Shown one piece after another: positions 1 through 8,550 of a DNA stretch of 25,475 nt (position 1 is the stretch's first letter; each line of letters opens with the position of its first letter). This DNA is from Alphaproteobacteria bacterium. Its GTDB lineage: Bacteria; Pseudomonadota; Alphaproteobacteria; Rhizobiales; Beijerinckiaceae. The DNA is taken from positions 1 through 25,475 of the forward strand of contig RFXE01000003.1 of NCBI GenBank assembly GCA_009921785.1. The letters are read 5' to 3'. The notes under the pieces were generated by a model. It ran no database searches, had not been told where the DNA came from, and saw only the letters and a program-made list of their open reading frames with translations. Position numbers and translations under genes: made by a program.

Positions 1-659
1 CCATTCGTCGCAAAGCCGCCAAGCGCTTTATACAAAGCTGCCGGAACGTTGCGGACGCGGAACAAAAATGTGGTGACTGTCGGCCCATTATTCGGCTTGG
101 CCCAACGTGGCTCTTTCGACAAAATCACAAAACGTGTGGTGTTATTGGCAGAGTCTTCGACATTCTCGGCAAGCGTATTCAAGCCGTAGATTTCACCTGC
201 AAGCTTCGTTGCCAGCGACGCTTTCGTTTTATCACCCCATTCTGACACTTCGCGCGCAGAGCCCGCCGTATCGCCGGCGATCACGGGCTTTAGCCCATGT
301 TGGCGGATGATCTTGCGGCATTGGCCGAGCGCATGCACATGGCTATGCACCGATTTAAGATCGGAGAGTGTCGCGCCCGGCACGGCGAGCAATTGGAAAT
401 GAATCGGCAAAAAATATTCGCCGATAATATGTAAACCCGATTGCGGCAGGAAATGATGAATGTCAGCCACGCGACCCGCGAGTGAATTCTCAATCGGAAT
501 CATACCGAGTTCAGCCGTGCCGTCTTGAATCGCACCGAGCGCATCTTCAAATGATGCGCAAGGCAAAGGTGTCCAATCAGGAAACACATCGCGGCAGGCA
601 ATGTCAGAATTCGCGCCCGGCTCGCCCTGATAGGCAATCAGTTTCTTCGCACTCATCAT
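1..659 (-). CDS. pheA: Prephenate dehydratase, 3' end cut by window edge
   Basis: Converts prephenate to phenylpyruvate in phenylalanine synthesis (cytoplasmic). The minus-strand reading frame is open from the start at 659 to the window edge (about 219 residues). It begins MMSAKKLIAYQGEPGANS and carries the family signatures: IPIENSLAGRV near residues 55-64, the SHVHALGQC stretch at 106-114, GDTAGSA at 129-135 and the catalytic TRF motif at 175-177 (NNTTRFVIL). An ACT regulatory domain starts near residue 194 (TVTTFLFRVRN) and is truncated by the edge. Two consecutive ATGs exist (659 and 656); GAGGA at 661-665 lies almost against the first, so the second is possible. It lies 24 bases downstream of kdsB, probably in the same transcript. 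It is a monofunctional dehydratase: no chorismate mutase domain precedes it. Confidence 0.95.
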   Translation of the reverse strand, partial: MMSAKKLIAYQGEPGANSDIACRDVFPDWTPLPCASFEDALGAIQDGTAELGMIPIENSLAGRVADIHHFLPQSGLHIIGEYFLPIHFQLLAVPGATLSDLKSVHSHVHALGQCRKIIRQHGLKPVIAGDTAGSAREVSEWGDKTKASLATKLAGEIYGLNTLAENVEDSANNTTRFVILSKEPRWAKPNNGPTVTTFLFRVRNVPAALYKALGGFATN

Positions 660-683
660 ATCCTCAATTCATTCAATTCAAAT

Positions 684-1430
684 TCAGTGTGGCTTTTGTC
701 GCGCGGCAATCACCGCGCGCGCTCGTTCAAGATCATGCGGGGCATCAACGCCCAGCGGCACATCATCAACCAATGCCGCATCAATCCGCATTCCGGCTTC
801 AAGCGCGCGCAATTGCTCAAGTCTCTCGCGGATTTCAAGCGGCGACGGCTTCAACGTAACAAAACGCTGCAGCGCCGAACGACGCCAGGCATAAAGGCCA
901 ATATGATGATAGAGCGGTCCCGGACCGGTGGGGGCAGTCGCACGTGTGAAATAGAGCGCGCGAAAATGGTTTGGTCCATTTCCACTCACAATCGCTTTCA
1001 CAACATTCGGATCGGTCTTTTCATCCTCACGCTTAATCTCGGTAATCAAGGTCGCGATATCGACGGCTTTGTCAGCAAGCGGCGGCACAGCGGCCGCAAT
1101 CGCCTGCGGATCAATCGTCGGCAAGTCGCCCTGCACATTGACGATCACATCATAACGGCCTTCCGGGTCGAAGACTTCAACCGCTTCATAGATCCGGTCC
1201 GAGCCGGAAGGATGATCCGCGCGGGTCATCACGGCGACGCCGCCCGCGCGCTCGATGGCGGCGATGATCTCCGGCGTATCGGTTGCCACAACGACCGGGC
1301 CGATGCCCGCTTCCTGCGCACGCCGCCAGACATGAACGATCATTGGCTCGCCGCAAATATCCGCCAGAGGCTTTCCGGGCAGGCGGGTCGAGGCCATTCG
1401 GGCCGGGATGAGAATGACAGGATCGGACAT
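684..1430 (-). CDS. kdsB: 3-deoxy-manno-octulosonate cytidylyltransferase (CMP-KDO synthetase)
   Basis: Activates KDO with CTP to give CMP-KDO for the lipid A inner core, so the cell makes KDO-containing lipopolysaccharide. The 248-residue length is normal for the family. The nucleotide-binding loop is at the N terminus (IPARMASTRLPGKPL, residues 8-22, with R11 and K20), followed by ADHPSGSDRI at 71-80 and VQGDLPTIDP at 99-108, where D102 is an expected Mg ligand. The second Mg aspartate is in GVDAPHDLE near the C terminus (D229). ATG start at 1430. It is divergent from the cytochrome c gene across 184 bases and is followed closely by pheA, an order common in rhizobial relatives. Confidence 0.96.
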   Translation of the reverse strand: MSDPVILIPARMASTRLPGKPLADICGEPMIVHVWRRAQEAGIGPVVVATDTPEIIAAIERAGGVAVMTRADHPSGSDRIYEAVEVFDPEGRYDVIVNVQGDLPTIDPQAIAAAVPPLADKAVDIATLITEIKREDEKTDPNVVKAIVSGNGPNHFRALYFTRATAPTGPGPLYHHIGLYAWRRSALQRFVTLKPSPLEIRERLEQLRALEAGMRIDAALVDDVPLGVDAPHDLERARAVIAARQKPH

Positions 1431-1614
1431 TTTGGCGGGATCGGTGCTTTAAGAGTGATTTTAGGGATGGAATGACAAAAAGTATCAACCAGAAACCGCT
1501 TATACGAGTTGCCAAGACCCGCGCAAAGCGGGTAATCGGATGCGTCCGGAAAAAAGAGGCCGCGCAGGGGCGCGCCCGGTCCGGTCTGCTTGGTGGGACA
1601 CTCGGAGATTCGGA

Positions 1615-2166
1615 ATGGACTCGTTCGAATTTAATAAGATTGCTGGCGCGGTTTTAGGCCTTTTGCTCTTGATGATGGGCACGGGCATCGTAGCCGAGTT
1701 CATTTTCGCTGGCCCTAAGGTCAAGGTCGAAGGCTATGCGCTCCCGGGCGGCGAAGAAGCCGCCGCTGCGCCAAAAGCGGAAGCACCTGCTGAAGCCGCC
1801 GCTCCAATTGCGGTTCGTCTCAAGACAGCTGATGTCGCGCGTGGTCAAGCGGGCGTGAAAGCCTGCCAAGCCTGTCACAATTTCGAGAAAGGCGCGGCCA
1901 ACAAAGTCGGTCCCGTGCTTTGGAATATTGTTGAGCGCGTGAAGGGTTCAGCAGACGGATTTAATTATTCAGCGGCGCTTAAAGAGCGTGCTGATAAGGG
2001 CGAGAAATGGACCTACGACAATCTCGATGCCTTCATCACCAATCCTAAGGGCTATTTGAAGGGCACCGCGATGGGCTATGCCGGTTTGGCTGATCCAGCC
2101 AAGCGGGCTGACATCATCGCTTATTTGCATTCGTTGTCGGATGCGCCAGTACCCTTGCCGCAATAA
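1615..2166 (+). CDS. cycM: Membrane-anchored c-type cytochrome, CycM-like
   Basis: Class I cytochrome c tethered to the periplasmic side of the inner membrane. In Bradyrhizobium, CycM carries electrons from the bc1 complex to the aa3 oxidase; the same role is inferred here because an aa3 operon is in the window. The 183-residue product begins MDSFEFNKIAGAVLG, has one uncleaved hydrophobic anchor at about 10-31, an Ala/Pro/Glu-rich linker at about 47-67, the heme motif CQACH at 84-88 and a likely axial Met153 in GTAMGYAG. The frame stays open 25 codons further upstream, but ATG 1615 is chosen because GGAG at 1604-1607 lies 7 bases before it and the N terminus then matches CycM proteins. Confidence 0.92.
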   Translation: MDSFEFNKIAGAVLGLLLLMMGTGIVAEFIFAGPKVKVEGYALPGGEEAAAAPKAEAPAEAAAPIAVRLKTADVARGQAGVKACQACHNFEKGAANKVGPVLWNIVERVKGSADGFNYSAALKERADKGEKWTYDNLDAFITNPKGYLKGTAMGYAGLADPAKRADIIAYLHSLSDAPVPLPQ

Positions 2167-2187
2167 AAACGCTCTGCATAACAAATC

Positions 2188-2216
2188 AAAACGCCCCGCA
2201 TCGTCGGGGCGTTTTT
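2188..2216. terminator. Bidirectional intrinsic terminator between cycM and purD
   Basis: Perfect inverted repeat: AAAACGCCCCG at 2188-2198 and CGGGGCGTTTT at 2205-2215, with a 6-base loop. It is followed by a T-run on the plus strand, and the A-run on its left gives a T-run on the minus strand. It sits between two convergent genes and can end transcription of both. Confidence 0.88.
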
Positions 2217-2250
2217 GTTTTTGCATATGAGCTTTTATTCAGCGCGTTAC

Positions 2251-3516
2251 TTAGATCGCGCGCCAGCCGATATCTTTGCGATAAAAGCCGCCCGGCCAAT
2301 CAATTGACCTCACTGCGTCATAGGCGCACGTTTGGGCGTCCGCAATAGTGGCGCCCTGCGCCGTGACAGCCAACACACGTCCGCCTTTAGCGACAAGCGC
2401 GCCATCATCACGACGCGCCGTGCCTGCATGATAAACGGTGACATGGTTCATACTTGCGGCATTTTCGACATTTCGAATTTCACTGCCGGTTTCTGGTGTG
2501 CCGGGATAACCCTTCGCGGCCATCACAACGGTAAGCGCGGCCTCGCGCGACCATGACGGCGTCTCATGATCAAGACGACCTTCAATCGTTGCGAGAATGA
2601 GATCGAGAAGATCGCTTTCAAGGCGCGGCATCAAGACTTCGCATTCGGGGTCACCGAAGCGTGTATTATATTCAATAAGTTTTGGACCATCTTTCGTGAT
2701 CATCAATCCCGCAAACAACACGCCCCGAAACGGTGTGCCACGGCGCTTCATCGCTTCGACAGTGGGGAGAATGATTTCACGCATCACCCGCGCGGTCATC
2801 GCGTCATCAACAATTGGTGCCGGTGAATAAGCGCCCATCCCGCCGGTATTTGGACCCGTGTCACCATCACCCACACGTTTGTGATCTTGGGCGGATGCCA
2901 GCGCCAGCGCATGTGTCCCATCAACAAGCGCGAAGAATGATGCTTCTTCGCCGATCAAACACTCTTCAATCACAAGTTCAGCGCCCGCTTCACCAAGCGA
3001 TCCGCCAAACATCATATCAACGGCGGCTTCGGCCTGTTCAATCGTTTCAGCAACAACAACGCCTTTGCCCGCTGCAAGCCCATCGGCCTTCACCACAATC
3101 GGCGCGCCCTGTTGGCGAATATAGTCTTTCGCTGCTTGGGCATCGGTAACGCGTTTATACGCTGCTGTCGGAACATGCGCGTCATCGCAAAGTTCTTTGG
3201 TGAAGGCTTTTGAGCCTTCCAATTGCGCTGCTGCTTTAGTAGGCCCAAAGGCTTTAAGACCGGCCGCTTCAAGATCATCAACAAGACCTGCCACCAAAGG
3301 CGCTTCAGGCCCAATGATAACGAGATCAATTTGTTCGCTCTTGCAAAAGGCAATCACATCATCATGACGGCTCACATCAAGCGCGACATTGGTGCCGCAT
3401 TGCGCCGTACCGGGATTGCCCGGTGCGATAAACAAGGCGTTGCATTGTACACTTTGTGAAAGCTTCAAAGCGAGCGCGTGTTCGCGCCCGCCTGAACCAA
3501 TAAGAAGAAGCCGCAT
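2251..3516 (-). CDS. purD: Phosphoribosylamine--glycine ligase (GAR synthetase)
   Basis: ATP-grasp ligase joining glycine to 5-phosphoribosylamine, the second committed step of purine synthesis. The 421-residue product starts with the family signature GSGGREHAL (residues 7-15). It also has an FGPTKAAAQLEGSKAF stretch, the ATP-grasp strand IVVKADGLAAGKGVVVA, and the metal-binding LIEYNTRFGDPECEVLMPRL near residue 290. The ATG at 3516 is preferred over the TTG one codon upstream; AGGA lies about 9 bases before it. It follows the peroxiredoxin gene by 26 bases and is probably the last gene of that transcript. Glycine is both its substrate and the substrate of the gcv operon at the right of the window, but the two are transcribed separately. 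Confidence 0.97.
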   Translation of the reverse strand: MRLLLIGSGGREHALALKLSQSVQCNALFIAPGNPGTAQCGTNVALDVSRHDDVIAFCKSEQIDLVIIGPEAPLVAGLVDDLEAAGLKAFGPTKAAAQLEGSKAFTKELCDDAHVPTAAYKRVTDAQAAKDYIRQQGAPIVVKADGLAAGKGVVVAETIEQAEAAVDMMFGGSLGEAGAELVIEECLIGEEASFFALVDGTHALALASAQDHKRVGDGDTGPNTGGMGAYSPAPIVDDAMTARVMREIILPTVEAMKRRGTPFRGVLFAGLMITKDGPKLIEYNTRFGDPECEVLMPRLESDLLDLILATIEGRLDHETPSWSREAALTVVMAAKGYPGTPETGSEIRNVENAASMNHVTVYHAGTARRDDGALVAKGGRVLAVTAQGATIADAQTCAYDAVRSIDWPGGFYRKDIGWRAI

Positions 3517-3542
3517 CAAATATGATCCTGCACCAAGTGGTG

Positions 3543-4028
3543 TCAGATTTGTGCGAGCAATGTGGCAGCGCTGGACATTTCAGCCTGACCCGGATTGTCT
3601 TCAAGATTAAGAATTTTCACAACGCCGTTTTCAATCAGCATCGAGTAACGCAAAGAGCGAATACCCAAGCCGCCAGCGGTTGCATCAAGCACGAGGCCAA
3701 CAGCCTTTGTGAATTCCGCGCTGCCATCAGCCAAGAAACAAATCTTGTCCATCGCGTCATTGGCCTTCGCCCATGCCTTCATCACATGCACGTCATTGAC
3801 GGAGACGACGACGATTTCATCAATGCCCTTGGCCAAAAACTGATCACGAAATTTGAGATAGCCGGGAAGATGATTGTTCTGGCAGGTCGGTGTGAACGCG
3901 CCCGGAACGGCAAACAATACCACACGGCGACCTTTGCAGATCTCGCTCGTGGTGCGGGCGGAGGGGCCGTCTTCAGTAGGAATGCGGAAAGTAACTTCGG
4001 GGAGGCTCTGGCCGACTGCAATCGTCAT
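3543..4028 (-). CDS. Prx5-type peroxiredoxin
   Basis: Thiol peroxidase reducing H2O2 or alkyl hydroperoxides, probably with glutathione/glutaredoxin or thioredoxin as reductant; which one cannot be told from sequence. The 161 residues fit the stand-alone Prx5 family. The active-site segment is VPGAFTPTCQNNH: peroxidatic C49 preceded by P42 and T46, with the supporting arginine in GIRSLRYSM (R124/R127). Other cysteines are C31 and C97, either of which might resolve the sulfenate. No signal peptide is seen, so it is cytoplasmic. It lies between a periplasmic DsbD-domain gene and purD on the same strand. Confidence 0.93.
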   Translation of the reverse strand: MTIAVGQSLPEVTFRIPTEDGPSARTTSEICKGRRVVLFAVPGAFTPTCQNNHLPGYLKFRDQFLAKGIDEIVVVSVNDVHVMKAWAKANDAMDKICFLADGSAEFTKAVGLVLDATAGGLGIRSLRYSMLIENGVVKILNLEDNPGQAEMSSAATLLAQI

Positions 4029-4083
4029 GATGATGTTCCTGGAACTGAGAAAAGATATAGGACTCGGTTTACGTGCCCCCTGC

Positions 4084-4893
4084 CTAACGGATTGCCCCGT
4101 CGGGGTCGAGCGTTACAGCCGTTTCTGTAGCGGATTCGCGGCCCAGCAATGTGATAATCAGCGCGAGCCCGCCAAGATCGGCTTTGCTCGGCTTTTCAAG
4201 AATACGGACGGCAAAAACGGGCTCGGCATCAGATCCACCAGACCGCGCGGCATCACCAAAATACCACCCCGTGGGGCCTTCAAGGATAAGATCATCAATC
4301 GGCGCGCCGCTTTTCACGAGAAGCGCGTCCGCAGCGCGTGTAATCGACAGGAGCCTCGGATCGGGCATTGCGCCCAGAGACCCCTTTTTTGGTACGAGGG
4401 CTCGAAAGACGTCGATAGCGGCTTTATCTCCGCCGCCGCCCAATAAGCGGGACGCTTGCGACGTGAGCGGCACGCACACCTCTTCGCAAATCCCGAAATC
4501 AAGTTTCAGCGCAAGACGGATCGGTTTCGAAGGATCGCTCGGCTCAATGAAGAGCGGAAAAATCACCTGCCCATGATAGCCGAGAATCGTACCTGATGCG
4601 TCCGGGATACGCTCCGGTCTCGGCCATTCCACGCTTACGGATTTTACATTCTCGGACCCCGTCCAATCGAAAAGCGGCGGCAAACCGGAATCGCCAGGCA
4701 TCCGCCAATAAGTCTTCGCCTTGCCGGACAATGTAATCTCAACGCCTGCAAGCCACGCGCCGTCCTTCCCTGCGCCACCATCAAGCAAACGCAGCTTCGC
4801 CTCAGGCATAAGCGGGGGCGCAGCACCAAGACTTGTTTGGGCCGTCCAGAATACAAAACCAAAAGCGGCAAGGAAGACGCGTAAAAAGGCCAT
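4084..4893 (-). CDS. Exported protein with DsbD N-terminal-like (thiol-exchange) domain
   Basis: A 269-residue protein with a signal-peptide-like N terminus (hydrophobic stretch about 5-23, AALGAAPP-like cleavage region) and no other membrane segment. The body resembles the periplasmic N-terminal domain of DsbD/ScsB proteins: a WLAGVEITLSGKAKTYWRMPGDSG segment (split here as residues 47-70), GYHGQVIFPLF at 105-115 and a cysteine pair C136/C140 in FGICEEVCVPL, which corresponds to the redox pair of that domain. The electron-transferring membrane domain and C-terminal thioredoxin domain of full DsbD are absent, so it must work with another reductase or a different partner. It is the first gene of a minus-strand set with the peroxiredoxin and purD (55-base gap). 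The specific substrate is unknown. Confidence 0.8.
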   Translation of the reverse strand: MAFLRVFLAAFGFVFWTAQTSLGAAPPLMPEAKLRLLDGGAGKDGAWLAGVEITLSGKAKTYWRMPGDSGLPPLFDWTGSENVKSVSVEWPRPERIPDASGTILGYHGQVIFPLFIEPSDPSKPIRLALKLDFGICEEVCVPLTSQASRLLGGGGDKAAIDVFRALVPKKGSLGAMPDPRLLSITRAADALLVKSGAPIDDLILEGPTGWYFGDAARSGGSDAEPVFAVRILEKPSKADLGGLALIITLLGRESATETAVTLDPDGAIR

Positions 4894-4998
4894 GTTCTAT
4901 CTAAACTCTTATGCGTTCTTTTGCCATGCGGATGATGTTGCATCTTCCACAAAGAACCCGAAACAGGGTAGACTGTTTCCGATGGTCAAGGAGTCGGG

Positions 4999-5595
4999 AT
5001 GATAGACAACGCTGATCCGCTTTTTCTCAGAGGCCGATTGCTCGTGGCATCGCCCGGCATCGGAGATGAGCGATTTAGCCGTTCTGTAATCTATCTCTGC
5101 GCGCATTCGGTAGAAGGTGCGATGGGGCTCATCGTCAATAAGCCTGCCGATGACATCAAATTTTCTGATCTTCTCACACAACTGAATTTACTGCCAAAAG
5201 GTGAAGACATTCAGATCCCACAAAGCATCAACATGATGTCGGTGCTGCGCGGCGGCCCGGTTGAAACATCACGCGGCTTTGTGCTTCATGCAGCCGATGC
5301 GAAGCGCGATTATGGATCGGTTGCCGTATCTGATGATGTCCGCCTCTCGGCAAGCATTGAAATTCTACAAGCCATTGCGCGCGGTGAAGGGCCCGAAGAC
5401 GCCGTCTTCGCCCTCGGCTATGCGGGGTGGAGTGCTGGTCAGCTTGAAACGGAATTGCAGGATAATGGGTGGATTCTTTGTCCTGCACGCCATGACATTT
5501 TGTTTGATCGTGATCACGAAACAAAATATGCGCGCGCTTTGTCACTGATTGGCGTTGATCCGGCGATGCTGTCGTCGGTCGCGGGTCACGCCTAA
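4999..5595 (+). CDS. YqgE/AlgH family protein (UPF0301)
   Basis: Conserved small protein of unclear biochemical role, historically linked to alginate regulation in Pseudomonas. The 198 residues match the family from LLVASPGIGDERFSRSVIYLCAHS (residues 14-37, described in two parts) through GAMGLIVNKP and VLRGGPVETSRGFVLH to FALGYAGWSAGQLETEL and the closing NGWILCPA. ATG at 4999 has AAGGAG at 4988-4993, 5 bases upstream. It is divergent from the DsbD-domain gene and ends only 9 bases from the stop of the convergent GGDEF/EAL gene, with no terminator between them. Confidence 0.93.
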   Translation: MIDNADPLFLRGRLLVASPGIGDERFSRSVIYLCAHSVEGAMGLIVNKPADDIKFSDLLTQLNLLPKGEDIQIPQSINMMSVLRGGPVETSRGFVLHAADAKRDYGSVAVSDDVRLSASIEILQAIARGEGPEDAVFALGYAGWSAGQLETELQDNGWILCPARHDILFDRDHETKYARALSLIGVDPAMLSSVAGHA

Positions 5596-5604
5596 AAAGA
5601 CCAA

Positions 5605-8550
5605 TCAGCCCTTGATCAATTTGCGCGTTTCTTGCGCGCTCATGGCCGGACCGAATGTAGCGCCCTGCCCCAAGCCGAAACCCAATTGCGCGAATTGAAT
5701 TGCATCGGATTCCGTCTCCAAACCATCAGCAATCAGCTCGACATCGAGATCATGCGCCAGCGTAACAACCGAGCGCAAAATCGCGGGCCTTACACCGGAC
5801 GGATCGGGCCGCGTGACAGAACGCGACAAACGAATGACACCAAAGGGGAAGCGCTCAAGATAACCAAGCGACGAATAGCCGTGACCGAAATCACCAATCG
5901 CGATTCCGGTACCAATATCAGCAAGACCATTGAGCACATGCACCGCATGTTCGGGATGATCCATCAAATAGGTTTCAGAGATTTCAACCCGTAATGTTCC
6001 CCGTGAAACAGGCGCACGCGCGAGTGCCGCTTTGACATCGCGCAGAAAATCACCGCGCTCGAGCATTGCATTTGACACGGGAAGAATAGCGTAAAGCAAT
6101 GGATCGGTTTCAAGCAATTTATGCCAAACGCTCAGCTCATTGAGTGATTGCTCAAGAATGAAATTCGTCAATGTACCAACAAGCTCGCTATTCTCGGCAA
6201 GCTCCATGAACTCGTCCTGACTCAATACGCCATGATCCGGATGATCCCAAATCGCTACCGCTTCAAAACCGGCAATCGACCGATCAGCCAACCTCACAAC
6301 AGGACGCCAAGTCACAAAAATCTGATTGCGCAGAATGGCCGAGCGCAAATCAATTTCAAGAGCGAGCCTTTCGCTTGATTGCGCGCGCATCGACGGGCGG
6401 AACACTTCAATTCGATCGCCGCCAAGTTTTTTTGCATGCGCCACCGCGATTTCGGCATTGCGCAACAACAGATCCGCGCTGGTCTCGGCGCGTTGATCAG
6501 GCAAAGCGATGCCGATCGATACCGTGAAATTCGCTTCACGATCACTGACAGAAATCGGGGCCGATAATGTCGTGCGGATTTGATCAACCAATGCCGTGAT
6601 TGGACCGGGATCACGTTCGGAGAGAAGCAGAATCGCAAAACGGTCACCGCCAATACGCGCCAATCCGTCTTGCGGTTGAACAAGACGCACAAGGCGGCGT
6701 GTTACGGCGAGAAGCAACGCATCACCACCACTCAATCCCATGGAAGTATTGGTTTCATGGAAGCGGTCAATATCGATGGTCACAACGGTTGGGCGTAACT
6801 CTTCACCCGCGCGCATGAGATGCAACATCAAATCAATACGGTCGAGCAATAAGCGGCGATTGGGCAAACCCGTCAAACTGTCATGAATAGCGTCATTCAA
6901 CAGCCGTTCTTCTGTCAGTCGTGAATCGGTCACGTCAGACAATGTGCCCATGAGGCGTAGCACGGCGCCCTCTTCGCCGACAACCGGACGCGCCCGTAAA
7001 CGGAACCAGTGATAATGGCCGTCATCCGCCTTGATGCGAATATCGCTTGAAAGCCGCCCGCGTCTCTCATGGCAGATACGATCAACCGCCGTTGAAAAAG
7101 AATCACGATCGGCCGGATTAAGATGATCAATAAACTCATCCGCTGTGCCGGCAAGATAACCCGTCGGATATCCAAGAACGGCTTCCGCTTCGGCGCCCAC
7201 GCGCACATGATCGCGCGCAAGGTCCCAATCAAAAATGATATCGCCCGCACCCGTTAAAGCGAGCGCTTTGCGCGAGGCATCGGCAAGCTCTGCCCCGACC
7301 AAACCTGAGCCTGAAAACGCATGTTGCGTGACAGTGAAGCCGATCAACAAAATAATCAGAACAAGGCCGCCAATCAAAGAATGCGGCGCGATGTCCCCTG
7401 TCACGCGGCCAAGCAAGGTAAAGCCTTCTGCAGTAACCCACGCGAACAGAATGAGCCATGTCGGAATAAGTAAGATCGCGCGCGCTTGCCCATGCGTGGC
7501 AAGATAAACAATCAACAGCAGGCCAAAAACAGCAACACCAGCAATCGACAACCGCGCGAGACCTGCAGCGACTGCCGGATCTACAAAGATAATCGCAATG
7601 AGAGTCGCCAAAAACACAATCCAGACTGTAACAATCTGGCTGTAATGAATACGCAGACGATTGAGATCGAGATAGGAAAACAAAAACACAATCAACGTTG
7701 CGGCAAGAACGGCTTCCGCGCCCGCGCGATAAACACGTTCCGCTTCCGGTGAAACGGAAAGCACAATGCCGAGCAAGCCGAAATCGACGGCAACATAGGC
7801 AGCAACGGCCCATGCGAGGAGTGCCGCCGCCGGAAAAATCAATGTGCCGCGAATAAGCATCAACACCGTCAAGAACAATGCCAACAAGCCGATGATGCCC
7901 GTGATAATCCCGCGGTAGAACGTTAATCCATTCGCCGTGTCTTTATATTTTTCAGGACCCCACAAAGTGAGTTCCGGCAGATGCGGTCCGGCAAGCTCGG
8001 CAACAAAGGTCACTGACGAGCCGGGCTCCAATGTGAGTTGAAAAATATCGGCTTCCGTATTCGGAATACGATCAGGAGACGTGCCCTGACTCGCAGTCAA
8101 ATTCGTAATGCGCGATGCACCAAGATCAGGCCAAATAATACCGGAGCCAATCAGGCGTTGATGCGGCGCAACGAGCCAACGAACCAGGGTCTTGTCGGTG
8201 TCATTGCGCAACGCGAAGACAATCCAATCCGGTTGGCTGCCGACATTTTTCGCCTTCACCGCAATGCGTCGCACAATGCCATCGGCACCAGGTGCCGTTG
8301 AAATTTGGATTTCATCGCCGCTCGAACGATGTGAATCGACGCTCGGCAGAAGATCAAGCGTATCCGCTTCGTCATGGATGACGACCAGATCAAGCGCCTG
8401 CACCGGCCCCGCAAAAAACAGGGCCGCGCCGCAAAGAACGAGGCTCAGGAAGAAGGCGCGGAGGGTCAAATGCAGAAGGCTCCCAACGTGAGGCGGCACC
8501 CTATCGCAAGGCGGGGGGTAAGGTAAACCGAAACACGCCGTCCGCCTCAT
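5605..8550 (-). CDS. 7TM-PAS-GGDEF-EAL membrane signalling protein with degenerate output domains
   Basis: About 981 residues. In order (numbered one residue higher, from a TTG just upstream): signal-like hydrophobic segment about 30-53; periplasmic beta-rich domain about 54-205 resembling 7TMR-DISM extracellular domains; seven or so membrane helices about 211-411; PAS domain about 428-545 (DWDLARDHV, closing LMGTLSDVTD); GGDEF domain about 553-720; EAL domain about 730-980. The GGDEF motif reads GGDRF (635-639) and the RxxD inhibitory site reads QPQD (626-629). The EAL motif reads EAV (764-766); DDFG is GDFG (887-890), the Mg Asn is Pro825, and K/D in the KxD region are R908/S910. Cyclic-di-GMP synthesis and hydrolysis are therefore both unlikely. 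The ATG at 8550 overlaps the GNAT stop by one base; a TTG near codon 30 would give a more standard signal peptide. Confidence 0.9.
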   Translation of the reverse strand: MRRTACFGLPYPPPCDRVPPHVGSLLHLTLRAFFLSLVLCGAALFFAGPVQALDLVVIHDEADTLDLLPSVDSHRSSGDEIQISTAPGADGIVRRIAVKAKNVGSQPDWIVFALRNDTDKTLVRWLVAPHQRLIGSGIIWPDLGASRITNLTASQGTSPDRIPNTEADIFQLTLEPGSSVTFVAELAGPHLPELTLWGPEKYKDTANGLTFYRGIITGIIGLLALFLTVLMLIRGTLIFPAAALLAWAVAAYVAVDFGLLGIVLSVSPEAERVYRAGAEAVLAATLIVFLFSYLDLNRLRIHYSQIVTVWIVFLATLIAIIFVDPAVAAGLARLSIAGVAVFGLLLIVYLATHGQARAILLIPTWLILFAWVTAEGFTLLGRVTGDIAPHSLIGGLVLIILLIGFTVTQHAFSGSGLVGAELADASRKALALTGAGDIIFDWDLARDHVRVGAEAEAVLGYPTGYLAGTADEFIDHLNPADRDSFSTAVDRICHERRGRLSSDIRIKADDGHYHWFRLRARPVVGEEGAVLRLMGTLSDVTDSRLTEERLLNDAIHDSLTGLPNRRLLLDRIDLMLHLMRAGEELRPTVVTIDIDRFHETNTSMGLSGGDALLLAVTRRLVRLVQPQDGLARIGGDRFAILLLSERDPGPITALVDQIRTTLSAPISVSDREANFTVSIGIALPDQRAETSADLLLRNAEIAVAHAKKLGGDRIEVFRPSMRAQSSERLALEIDLRSAILRNQIFVTWRPVVRLADRSIAGFEAVAIWDHPDHGVLSQDEFMELAENSELVGTLTNFILEQSLNELSVWHKLLETDPLLYAILPVSNAMLERGDFLRDVKAALARAPVSRGTLRVEISETYLMDHPEHAVHVLNGLADIGTGIAIGDFGHGYSSLGYLERFPFGVIRLSRSVTRPDPSGVRPAILRSVVTLAHDLDVELIADGLETESDAIQFAQLGFGLGQGATFGPAMSAQETRKLIKG

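Noticed and set aside
687..1475. Plus-strand open frame (262 codons) opposite kdsB
   Set aside because: Shadow of kdsB in the opposite strand; Arg/His-rich with no recognisable domain.
1509..1538. Promoter for cycM (TTGCCA ... TAATCG)
   Set aside because: Weak -35 and -10 matches with 18-base spacing; cannot be told from background in the 184-base gap.
3522..4130. Plus-strand open frame (202 codons) opposite the peroxiredoxin gene
   Set aside because: Entirely explained by the complement of the peroxiredoxin and flanking gap; no start signal or family match.
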